Shown in pieces: positions 15,048 through 22,796 of a stretch of DNA of 64,000 nt. Within the stretch, counting starts at the first letter, position 1, and every line of letters begins with the position of its first letter. The position numbers were made by a program, and so were the translations under genes. Source of the DNA: Clostridiales bacterium (lineage in GTDB: Bacteria > Bacillota > Clostridia > Oscillospirales > Oscillospiraceae); contig JALFRA010000043.1 in NCBI GenBank assembly GCA_022785125.1, positions 104,600-168,599 of the forward strand, written 5' to 3'. The notes beneath the pieces are model-generated. The model made no database searches. It saw only the letters and a list, made by a program, of their open reading frames with translations, and was not told where the DNA came from.

Positions 15048-16469
15048 ATGGGCGGTTTCTTCGGCACTATCTCCAGGCATGACTGTGTGATGGACGTGTT
15101 TTTCGGCACCGACTATCACTCCCATTTGGGTACCAAACGGGGCGGTATGGCGGTCTATGATCCTGAAAGCGGATTCCAGCGACAGATCCACAATATCGAA
15201 AACACGCCCTTCCGCACCAAGTTTGATAAGGATTTGGCGGACTTCAAGGGATGCGCCGCCATCGGCTGCATCAGCGATACCGATCCTCAGCCCTTGCTGG
15301 TCCGCTCCCATTTGGGCCTTTACGCCATCATTACCGTGGGCATCATCAACAATTCCGAGGCTCTGATCGAGCGGTATTTTTCCGACCACGGCCACCAGTT
15401 TATGGCCATGAGCTCTGGCAAGGTCAATACCACTGAACTGGCCGCCGCTCTCATCAATCAGTGTGACGACCTGGTTTCGGGTATCCGTCATGCCCAGGAG
15501 GAGATCGACGGCTCCTGCACCATGCTTCTTCTCACTCCTGATGCCATTATCGCCGCCCGGGACAAGCTGGGCCGGCTGCCGGTACTCATCGGACAAAATG
15601 AGGAAGGCTGCTGTGTCTCCTTCGAATCCTTTGCTTACCACAAACTGGGGTATACCGACGCCTATGAACTTGGTCCTGGCGAGATCATCCGGCTTACGGC
15701 AGAAGGTTGGAAAACTCTGGCTCCCGCCGGAGACAAAATGCGCATTTGTGCTTTCTTATGGACCTATTACGGCTATCCCAACTCCAACTACGAGGGAATG
15801 AATGTGGAGGTCATGCGCTACCGCAACGGTGAGATCATGGCCCGGGACGAGGTTCAGAAAGGCCAGCTGCCCAAGGTGGACTATGTGGCCGGCGTGCCTG
15901 ACTCCGGCGTACCTCACGCCATCGGTTTTGCCAACCGCAGCGGAAAAGCCTTTGCCCGGCCCTTTGTCAAGTACACCCCCACCTGGCCCCGCTCCTTCAT
16001 GCCCGCCAATCAGGCAGCCCGCAATCAGGTGGCCAAAATGAAGCAGATCCCCGTACCTGAGCTCATTGAAGGTAAAAAACTTTTGTTTGTGGACGACTCT
16101 ATCGTCCGGGGTACCCAACTGAGGGAGACGGTGGAGTTTCTCTACGAATCGGGCGCGGAAGAGGTCCATATGCGTTCTGCCTGCCCGCCCATCATGTACG
16201 GCTGCAAGTATCTGAATTTCTCCCGCAGCAACTCTGACATGGAACTGTTGGCCCGGCGCACCATTCAGGAGCTGGAGGGAGACGAAGGCCAACAGCATCT
16301 GGAGGAATATGCCGACGCATCCACCCAGCGAGGCCAGTGTATGCTTAAGGCGATCTGTCAGAAATTGGGTTTTGATTCTCTGGGATATCAGTCCCTGGAG
16401 GGTCTGCTGGAAGCCATCGGTATTGACCGGGACAAGATCTGTACCTACTGCTGGACAGGAAAGGAATGA
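15048..16469 (+). CDS. purF: PurF-like amidophosphoribosyltransferase lacking the glutaminase nucleophile
   Basis: A 473-residue PurF homologue for the first committed step, making phosphoribosylamine from PRPP. The phosphoribosyltransferase half is intact: PRPP loop KLLFVDDSIVRGTQLRE around residues 343-359 and VAGVPDSGVPHAIGFA before it. In the N-terminal Ntn domain the expected Cys that follows the start in PurF is Gly (MGGFFG), and the regions aligned with the Arg-containing (GHxRY) and His-Asn-Gly motifs read GCISDTDP and TVGIINN. The glutamine site therefore appears dead and free ammonia is the likely nitrogen donor (inference). The stop overlaps the purM start (ATGA). The ribosome site GAGGTG supports this ATG. 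Confidence 0.9.
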   Translation: MGGFFGTISRHDCVMDVFFGTDYHSHLGTKRGGMAVYDPESGFQRQIHNIENTPFRTKFDKDLADFKGCAAIGCISDTDPQPLLVRSHLGLYAIITVGIINNSEALIERYFSDHGHQFMAMSSGKVNTTELAAALINQCDDLVSGIRHAQEEIDGSCTMLLLTPDAIIAARDKLGRLPVLIGQNEEGCCVSFESFAYHKLGYTDAYELGPGEIIRLTAEGWKTLAPAGDKMRICAFLWTYYGYPNSNYEGMNVEVMRYRNGEIMARDEVQKGQLPKVDYVAGVPDSGVPHAIGFANRSGKAFARPFVKYTPTWPRSFMPANQAARNQVAKMKQIPVPELIEGKKLLFVDDSIVRGTQLRETVEFLYESGAEEVHMRSACPPIMYGCKYLNFSRSNSDMELLARRTIQELEGDEGQQHLEEYADASTQRGQCMLKAICQKLGFDSLGYQSLEGLLEAIGIDRDKICTYCWTGKE

Positions 16470-17518
16470 CCGACATGAAAAACTCTCACTCCGAGTCCTA
16501 CGCCGCCGCCGGCGTGGATGTCACCGCCGGCTATGAGTCGGTAGAGCGCATCAAGCCCATGGTGGAATCCACCTATATCCCCGGTGTAATGGGTACCCTG
16601 GGCGGCTTCGGCGGCCTGTTTGCACCCGACATGGCGGGCATGAAAAAGCCGGTGCTGGTGTCCGGCACCGACGGCGTGGGCACCAAGCTGCGGCTGGCCC
16701 AGCTGATGGACAAGCATGACACCATTGGTATCGACTGTGTGGCCATGTGTGTTAATGATATCATCTGCGGCGGCGCCGCACCCCTCTTCTTCCTGGACTA
16801 CATTGCCTGCGGCAAAAACGATCCCGCCCGCATCGCCGACATCGTGGCCGGTATCACCGAGGGCTGCCGCCAGGCTGGCTGCGCTCTGGTGGGCGGCGAG
16901 ACCGCCGAGCATCCCGGCCTGATGGCGGAGGACGACTATGACGTGGCCGGCTTCTCTGTGGGCATCGTGGATGAGGAGAAGATCATCGCCGGTAAGGACC
17001 TGGCCGCAGGCGACACTCTCATTGGTCTGGCCTCCACCGGCGTCCACTCCAATGGCTTCTCCCTGGTGCGCAAGGTGCTGGACGTGGAGCACGCCGACCT
17101 GACCTCCCCCATGGAGGAGCTGGGCGGCAAAAGCCTGGGTGAGACCCTGCTCACCCCCACACGCATCTATGTCAAGGCGATCCTGGCCCTGCTGAAAGGC
17201 GGGATCGACGTTCATGCCATCAGCCATATCACCGGCGGTGGCTTCTACGAGAACGTGCCCCGTATGATGACCGATGGTCTCACCGCCCGTATCGATCTGA
17301 GCACTTTCCCCCGCCTGCCCATTTTCGACCTCATCGAAAAGAAGGGCGGCATCCCCCAGCGGGATATGTACAACACCTTCAACATGGGCATCGGCATGAT
17401 CCTGGCCCTTCCCGCCGCTCAGGCAGAGCAGGCTATGGAGCTGCTGAGCCAGGCCGGCGAGCAGGCCTACGTCATCGGCTCCGTGGTTAGCGGCGACGCC
17501 GGGGTGGAACTGGTATGA
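16466..17518 (+). CDS. purM: Phosphoribosylformylglycinamidine cyclo-ligase (AIR synthetase)
   Basis: A 350-residue enzyme closing the imidazole ring of FGAM with ATP. Family motifs include VLVSGTDGVGTKLRLA, CVNDIICGGAAPLFFLDY and the His/Gly-rich ISHITGGGFYENVPRM. Start and stop both overlap the neighbours by four bases, giving tight coupling of purF, purM and purN. Confidence 0.96.
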   Translation: MTDMKNSHSESYAAAGVDVTAGYESVERIKPMVESTYIPGVMGTLGGFGGLFAPDMAGMKKPVLVSGTDGVGTKLRLAQLMDKHDTIGIDCVAMCVNDIICGGAAPLFFLDYIACGKNDPARIADIVAGITEGCRQAGCALVGGETAEHPGLMAEDDYDVAGFSVGIVDEEKIIAGKDLAAGDTLIGLASTGVHSNGFSLVRKVLDVEHADLTSPMEELGGKSLGETLLTPTRIYVKAILALLKGGIDVHAISHITGGGFYENVPRMMTDGLTARIDLSTFPRLPIFDLIEKKGGIPQRDMYNTFNMGIGMILALPAAQAEQAMELLSQAGEQAYVIGSVVSGDAGVELV

Positions 17519-18138
17519 CGAGGATCGCCGTACTGGTCTCCGGCGGCGGGACCAACCTCCAGGCCCTTATCGGCGCCCGGGACCGGGGTGAGCTGGGCGG
17601 CGGTGAGCTGGCCGCCGTTATCTCCTCCAAAGCCGGCACCTATGCCCTGGGGCGGGCCAAAAACGCCGGTATCCCCGGCTATGTGGTAGCCCGGAAGGAC
17701 TACGACTCCAACCGGGCCATGACCCGGGCTCTGGTATCCAAGCTGAAGGAACTGGATATTGATCTGGTTGTGCTGGCCGGCTTCATGCACATCCTGACTG
17801 AGGAAATGGTACAGGCCTATCCCAATGCCATCCTCAACGTCCATCCCGCCCTCATCCCATCCTTCTGCGGGGCGGGCTATTATGGCCTCCACGTCCACGA
17901 GAAGGCCCTGGCCTACGGCGTGAAGGTCACCGGCGCCACCGTCCACTTCGTCAATGAGGAGCCCGACGGCGGTCCCATCGTTCTTCAGAAGGCGGTGGAT
18001 ATCCTGCCTGGCGACACCCCCGAGGTACTTCAGCGCCGGGTCATGGAGCAGGCCGAGTGGCATATTCTGCCCCAGGCTGTCTCCCTGTTCTGTGAAGGAC
18101 GCCTCCAAGTCGATGGGAGGACCGTCCATATCTCGTAA
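17515..18138 (+). CDS. purN: Phosphoribosylglycinamide formyltransferase (folate-dependent)
   Basis: A 207-residue GAR transformylase using 10-formyl-THF. It opens RIAVLVSGGGTNLQALI, and the catalytic region ILNVHPALIPSFCGAGYYG contains the conserved Asn and His; VTGATVHFVNEEPDGGPI is the usual C-terminal motif. Translationally coupled to purM. Confidence 0.96.
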   Translation: MTRIAVLVSGGGTNLQALIGARDRGELGGGELAAVISSKAGTYALGRAKNAGIPGYVVARKDYDSNRAMTRALVSKLKELDIDLVVLAGFMHILTEEMVQAYPNAILNVHPALIPSFCGAGYYGLHVHEKALAYGVKVTGATVHFVNEEPDGGPIVLQKAVDILPGDTPEVLQRRVMEQAEWHILPQAVSLFCEGRLQVDGRTVHIS

Positions 18139-18152
18139 GGAGGGATATGAGA

Positions 18153-18353
18153 ATGAGTGATCTGCGCATCCTTGCACTCGTTATCAGCGGCGGCTTTTTG
18201 TTTCTGGGTGGGATCATGTTCGGCGGAGATCTGGGCCTCGCCCTGATGCTCCTCGGCGCCATCCCCCTGCTGATCCCCTTTGTCCTGGCGTGCTTTCACC
18301 TGTTCCGCTGGCTCACTACTCCTTACTCCGACCAAGACAAGGAATCCAAATAA
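18153..18353 (+). CDS. Small two-helix membrane protein inside the pur operon
   Basis: A 66-residue protein with two hydrophobic helices (LALVISGGFLFLGGIMFGG and LMLLGAIPLLIPFVLACFHL) and a charged tail. The second of two nearby ATGs is chosen because AGGAGGG then stands 8 bases upstream. It sits 14 bases after purN and 12 before the IMP cyclohydrolase gene, so it is part of the operon, yet I know no purine-synthesis membrane protein of this kind. Function unknown. Confidence 0.7.
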   Translation: MSDLRILALVISGGFLFLGGIMFGGDLGLALMLLGAIPLLIPFVLACFHLFRWLTTPYSDQDKESK

Positions 18354-18365
18354 AGGAGTCTTTCT

Positions 18366-19073
18366 ATGAAAACGCTGGATTTGACTGAACTGCTGCGCTC
18401 CAATCCCTATCCCGGCCGCGGCATCGTGCTGGGCCGCTCCGCCGACGATGCCAAGGCGGTCATTGCCTACTTTATCATGGGCCGCAGCGAGAACTCCCGC
18501 AACCGTGTGTTTGTGGAGACCCCCGACGGCATCCGCACCCAGGCCTTCGACCCCTCCAAGATGACCGATCCCTCTCTCATCATCTACAACCCGGTCCGGG
18601 TGTTCGGCTCTTCCACCATCGTCACCAACGGCGACCAGACAGACACCATCCGTGAGGGTCTGGCCGCAGGCAAGACCTTCTCTCAGGCCCTCCACACTCG
18701 TACCTTTGAGCCGGACGAGCCCAACTACACCCCCCGCATCTCCGGCCTTGTGAAGAAGGACGGCGACTATGTGCTCTCCATCCTGAAGAGCGCCGACGGT
18801 GATCCCGCCGCCTGCCGCCGCTATTTCTATGCCTATGAGAAGCCCCTGGCCGGTCAGGGCCACTTCATCCATACCTACATGGGTGACGGCAATCCCCTGC
18901 CCTCCTTCGAGGGTGAGCCGGAGCAGATCACCATCACCAGTGAGACTCCCGAGGAATTTGCCCAGCTGATCTGGTGCAGCCTCAATGAGGAGAACAAGGT
19001 CTCCCTTTTTGTGCGCTATATCGACATCATGACCGGCAGCTGGGAGACCGTTATCCTCAACAAGCATCAGTAA
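18366..19073 (+). CDS. purO: PurO-type IMP cyclohydrolase
   Basis: A 235-residue protein of the stand-alone IMP cyclohydrolase family first described in archaea, closing FAICAR to IMP. Recognisable segments are NPYPGRGIVLGRS, AYFIMGRSENSRNRVF and LIIYNPVRVFG. It replaces the N-terminal cyclohydrolase domain of the usual fused PurH. Its neighbour carries only the transformylase activity, so the two genes together do the job of PurH. AAAGGAG lies before the ATG. Confidence 0.88.
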   Translation: MKTLDLTELLRSNPYPGRGIVLGRSADDAKAVIAYFIMGRSENSRNRVFVETPDGIRTQAFDPSKMTDPSLIIYNPVRVFGSSTIVTNGDQTDTIREGLAAGKTFSQALHTRTFEPDEPNYTPRISGLVKKDGDYVLSILKSADGDPAACRRYFYAYEKPLAGQGHFIHTYMGDGNPLPSFEGEPEQITITSETPEEFAQLIWCSLNEENKVSLFVRYIDIMTGSWETVILNKHQ

Positions 19074-19092
19074 GAAGGAGGAAGCACAGAAC

Positions 19093-20265
19093 ATGACCGA
19101 ACTGGAGCTGAAATACGGCTGCAATCCCAACCAAAAGCCCGCCCGCATCTTTATGGAATCCGGCGAGCTGCCCATCAAGGTGCTTAACGGCAAGCCTGGC
19201 TACATCAACTTTCTGGATGCGCTGAACTCCTGGCAGCTGGTCAAGGAGCTGAAGGAGGCCACCGGCCTGCCTGCTGCCGCCTCCTTCAAGCACGTCTCCC
19301 CCGCGGGCGCCGCTGTGGGTACTCCCCTTACCGACGTGGAGAAGAAGATCTACTTTGCCGAGGATATGGATTTGTCCCCCATCGCCTGCGCCTATGTGAA
19401 GGCCCGGGGTGCCGACCGGCTGTGCTCCTACGGCGACTGGGCCGCCCTGTCCGACGTGTGCGACGCCCAGACCGCCCGCTACCTGGCTCTGGAGGTGTCC
19501 GACGGCGTCATCGCCCCCGGCTACACCGAGGAGGCCCTGGCCATCCTCAAGACCAAGCGCAAGGGCGGCTACAACGTGGTGGAGATCGACCCCAACTACG
19601 TTCCCAAGGCCATCGAGCACAAGGATGTGTTCGGCATCACCTTTGAGCAGGGCCGCAACAACTATGAAATCAACACCGACCTGCTGAACAACATCGTCAC
19701 CGACAGCAAAGAGCTGCCCGGGCACGCCAAGCGGGATATGCTCATTTCCCTCATCACCCTGAAGTACACCCAGTCCAACTCCGTGTGCTATGTGAAGGAT
19801 GGCCAGGCCATCGGTGTGGGCGCCGGTCAGCAGAGCCGCATCCACTGCACCCGTCTGGCTGGCTCCAAGGCGGACAACTGGCTGCTGCGCCAGCATCCCA
19901 AGGTACTGGGCCTCCAGTTTGTGGACGGCATCCGCCGCCCCGACCGGGACAACGCCATCGACGTGTACATCTCTGACGAGTATGAGGATGTGCTGGCCGA
20001 GGGCGTGTGGCAGAATACCTTCAAGGTACGCCCTGAGGTACTTACCACTGAAGAGAAAAAGGCCTGGATTGCCACCCAGTCCGGCGTCACCGTTGGCTCC
20101 GACGCCTTCTTCCCCTTCGGCGACAATGTGGAGCGGGCCCGCAAGTCCGGCGTGTCCTATATCGTACAGCCCGGCGGCTCCATCCGGGACGACCACGTCA
20201 TTGCCACCTGCAACAAGTACGGCATTGTCATGGCCTTTACCGGGATGCGGCTGTTCCACCATTAA
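19093..20265 (+). CDS. AICAR formyltransferase without cyclohydrolase domain
   Basis: A 390-residue stand-alone AICAR transformylase equivalent to the C-terminal domain of PurH. The catalytic KH is in AAASFKHVSPAGAAVG, and the late motif IVQPGGSIRDDHVI is present. It starts at LELKYGCNPNQKPA, where the PurH transformylase domain begins, so the cyclohydrolase domain is absent rather than lost by truncation. AAGGAGG precedes the ATG. It works with the PurO gene just upstream. Confidence 0.92.
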   Translation: MTELELKYGCNPNQKPARIFMESGELPIKVLNGKPGYINFLDALNSWQLVKELKEATGLPAAASFKHVSPAGAAVGTPLTDVEKKIYFAEDMDLSPIACAYVKARGADRLCSYGDWAALSDVCDAQTARYLALEVSDGVIAPGYTEEALAILKTKRKGGYNVVEIDPNYVPKAIEHKDVFGITFEQGRNNYEINTDLLNNIVTDSKELPGHAKRDMLISLITLKYTQSNSVCYVKDGQAIGVGAGQQSRIHCTRLAGSKADNWLLRQHPKVLGLQFVDGIRRPDRDNAIDVYISDEYEDVLAEGVWQNTFKVRPEVLTTEEKKAWIATQSGVTVGSDAFFPFGDNVERARKSGVSYIVQPGGSIRDDHVIATCNKYGIVMAFTGMRLFHH

Positions 20266-20361
20266 AAGGCGCATCGCCTTTCTGCGGAAAGGCTGTCGCT
20301 TCGCTCCCATATGCGCCTTCCAGGGGGAACCAGTTCCCCCTGGATACGCGGCTTTGCCGCG
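20265..20361. repeat. Palindrome cluster between AICAR formyltransferase and purD
   Basis: Within a 198-base intra-operon gap are AAAGGCG/CGCCTTT, an outer AAGGCGCAT/ATGCGCCTT pair, an 11-bp stem CCAGGGGGAAC/GTTCCCCCTGG at 20320-20343, and CGCGGC/GCCGCG at 20347-20361. No T-tract follows, so these are not simple terminators. The cluster may be a palindromic insertion or an mRNA-processing element. Confidence 0.5.
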
Positions 20362-20463
20362 ATACCCCCTCCGCTCTCCGAGGGGACCATACTGGGAGTC
20401 ATACTCACTGAACCGGTCCCCGGAGGGGACTCCAAACACTAACGAGAAACGAGGTATATCACA

Positions 20464-21720
20464 ATGAAAGTTCTCGTCGTAGGCGGAGGCGGGCGGGAGC
20501 ACGCCATCTGTTGGAAGCTCTCCCAGAGCCCCCATGTCACCCGGCTCTACTGCGCCCCCGGCAACGGCGGCATTGAATCCATCGCCCAGTGCGTTCCCAT
20601 CGCCGCCACCGACGTGGACGGCATGGTCAAGTGGGCCAAGAGCCACGCCATGGATTTTGTGGTGGTCGCCCCCGATGATCCCCTGGCTCTGGGCATGGTA
20701 GACGCCATGGAGGCGGCGGGCATTCCCGCCTTTGGTCCCACGGCGGACGCCGCCATCATTGAGGCCAGCAAGATCTTCTCCAAGAACCTGATGAAGAAGT
20801 ACAACATCCCCACCGCCCAATATGAGACCTTCACCGACATGGACGCCGCTCTGGCCTATGTGGAAGCTCAGGGCACCCCCATCGTGGTCAAGGCCGACGG
20901 TCTGGCCCTGGGTAAGGGCGTGATTGTGGCCCAGACCGTGGAAGAGGCCAAGGAGGCCGTCCGCTCCATGATGAGCGATCACCGCTTCGGTGAGGCCGGC
21001 GCCAAGGTCGTCATCGAGGAGTGCATGACCGGCCCCGAGGTCACCGTGCTGGCCTTCTGCGATGGAGAACATCTTTTGTGTATGCCCTCCTCCCAGGACC
21101 ACAAGCGGGCCTATGACGGCAACCTGGGCCCCAACACCGGCGGCATGGGCGCCATCTCCCCCTCCCCCAACTACACCGGTGCCGTAGCTGTCCGGTGTAT
21201 GCGGGAGATCTTCCTGCCCACTGTAGCGGCACTGAAGGCGGAGGGCCGTCCATTTAAGGGCGTCATCTACTTCGGCCTCATGATTACATCTGATGGCCCC
21301 AAGGTGGTGGAGTACAACGCCCGCTTTGGCGATCCCGAGTGTCAGGCCGTCCTCTCCCTGCTGGACTCCGACCTGATGGAAATCTTCGCCGCCTGCCGGG
21401 AGGGCACACTCAACCAGTTGGATATCCGCTGGAAGCCCGGTGCAGCCTGCTGCCTGGTACTGGCCTCCGGCGGCTACCCCGGCAGCTATCAGAAGGGATA
21501 TCCCATTACCGGTCTGGAGGAAGCCGGTGAGGCTGCCGTGGTATTCCATGCCGGTACTAAACTGGACGATAACGGCGACATTGTTACCAACGGCGGCCGT
21601 GTTCTGGGCGTCACCGCCGTGGGCGATACTCTGGACCAGGCCATTGATGGAGCCTACGCCTCCGCCAAGCACATCCACTTCCAGGATATACACTTCCGCA
21701 CCGACATTGGTCGGGTATAA
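20464..21720 (+). CDS. purD: Phosphoribosylamine-glycine ligase (GAR synthetase)
   Basis: A 418-residue ATP-grasp enzyme joining PRA and glycine, step two of the pathway. It opens KVLVVGGGGREHAICWKL. The ATP-grasp core contains PIVVKADGLALGKGVIVA and PEVTVLAFCDG, and the C-terminal metal site is FGDPECQAVL. It is the last gene of the operon, behind the palindrome cluster, and consumes the PRA made by the unusual PurF. Confidence 0.96.
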   Translation: MKVLVVGGGGREHAICWKLSQSPHVTRLYCAPGNGGIESIAQCVPIAATDVDGMVKWAKSHAMDFVVVAPDDPLALGMVDAMEAAGIPAFGPTADAAIIEASKIFSKNLMKKYNIPTAQYETFTDMDAALAYVEAQGTPIVVKADGLALGKGVIVAQTVEEAKEAVRSMMSDHRFGEAGAKVVIEECMTGPEVTVLAFCDGEHLLCMPSSQDHKRAYDGNLGPNTGGMGAISPSPNYTGAVAVRCMREIFLPTVAALKAEGRPFKGVIYFGLMITSDGPKVVEYNARFGDPECQAVLSLLDSDLMEIFAACREGTLNQLDIRWKPGAACCLVLASGGYPGSYQKGYPITGLEEAGEAAVVFHAGTKLDDNGDIVTNGGRVLGVTAVGDTLDQAIDGAYASAKHIHFQDIHFRTDIGRV

Positions 21721-21783
21721 ACGCCATAAAAAGGCCTCCGGCCGGGAAATTGAACAGGTCCAGTAAAATCGGACAATAGAGAA

Positions 21784-21827
21784 AAGCCCTCCTAATGTAG
21801 GAAAATAAAACTACATTAGGGGGGCTT
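21784..21827. repeat. 17-bp stem-loop at the head of the IS remnant
   Basis: AAGCCCTCCTAATGTAG and CTACATTAGGGGGGCTT pair across a ten-base A-rich loop, three bases before the transposase start. Such hairpins often shield insertion-sequence genes from outside transcription. Confidence 0.6.
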
Positions 21828-21830
21828 GCT

Positions 21831-22103
21831 ATGTCCGGGAAAAAAGGAATGAAAAAGTATCCGGTAGGGATAAGAGAAGAAGTGGTATCACGAATCCGCG
21901 GAGGAGAAAGCCAGCGTGCTTTGTGCCGGGAGTATGGGATCAGTTGGCGGGCCACTCAGTGTTGGCTAAAGGAACCGGTCCTTCCAAAGACACGAGGGCG
22001 TAAACCTGCAAAAACACTGGCAGAGTACAAGTATGATAACAAACGGCTAAAGATGGAAAACGAGCTATTACGGGATTTTCTGCGCCCCACAGAAAGGAAG
22101 TGA
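21831..22103 (+). CDS. IS3-family transposase OrfA
   Basis: A 90-residue protein: a helix-turn-helix (GESQRALCREYGISWRATQCW) followed by the leucine-zipper-like tail KRLKMENELLRDFL that ends most IS3-group OrfA proteins. It overlaps the OrfB frame by four bases, as for programmed frameshifting. OrfA looks complete, but the element cannot move because OrfB is destroyed. Confidence 0.85.
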   Translation: MSGKKGMKKYPVGIREEVVSRIRGGESQRALCREYGISWRATQCWLKEPVLPKTRGRKPAKTLAEYKYDNKRLKMENELLRDFLRPTERK

Positions 22104-22711
22104 GGCCAAGGGCAAAATATGCCGTGATCTACCGGCACAGAAATGAATATCCAGTATCCGTCATGTGTCACTTCTTTCAAGTATCCCGAAGCGGATACGA
22201 TGATTTCGTCCATCGCCTGGGCAGGTCGGAGAAAGACGCGGCCCTTGCAAAAATCATTGCGGAACAGAGGGAGCACAGCTTTCGCACATATGGCTACCGC
22301 AGGATGTGGATGGTGCTGAAGAAGCGAGTCATTCACCGCAATCCCAAGACCATCCTTCGTATCATAGAGAAATACGGTTTGCTTTTGGAAATCTGCTGCC
22401 GCAGAAAGTGGCAACAGATGGGGCGGAAGTTCCACAGCGACCAGGGGTTCCAGTACACCTTGTGAGCATACTTTAACCTGACAAAATCTTATGGCATTAA
22501 GCCCTCCGTGTCAAGACGAGGAACGCCGTATGACAACGCTATTGCATAAAATTTCTTTTGCATTCTCAAGACAGAGCGTATCTGCCGCCATAAACCGGCT
22601 TCATTCTGCGAAGCCTATGAGATGCTTGACCACTATATCTATTTTTACAACCACGAGAGCATTCAGCTAAAAACTGGAGTGGCGCCGCTCACGCTGCGTC
22701 AATCCGCTTAA
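22100..22711 (+). pseudogene. IS3-family transposase OrfB, internally deleted and interrupted
   Basis: The N-terminal part (YGYRRMWMVLKKRVIHRNPK) is joined directly to the distal integrase-core piece FHSDQGFQYT, so about 100 residues of the DDE domain, including its first Asp, are missing. An in-frame TGA follows at 22463-22465 and a TAA after YDNAIA at about 22547; the frame then continues to a normal C-terminus (YIYFYNHESIQLKTGVAPL). The element is dead. Clear terminal inverted repeats were not found. Confidence 0.85.
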
Positions 22712-22796
22712 AACTTCATATTTCCCTACATAGAGGCCTTTTTGTGCTGTCCGCACAATCTGGGGCGGTTCAAATTTTCCGGCAGGCTTTTTTGTA

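Noticed and set aside
19057..21693. An 878-codon open frame antisense to AICAR formyltransferase and purD
   Set aside because: Shadow of two conserved purine genes. The translation is compositionally biased and crosses their intergenic palindrome cluster.
22100..22465. A 121-residue functional transposase
   Set aside because: It joins the N-terminal part of OrfB to a distal piece of the DDE domain; the middle is deleted and later parts follow in-frame stops.
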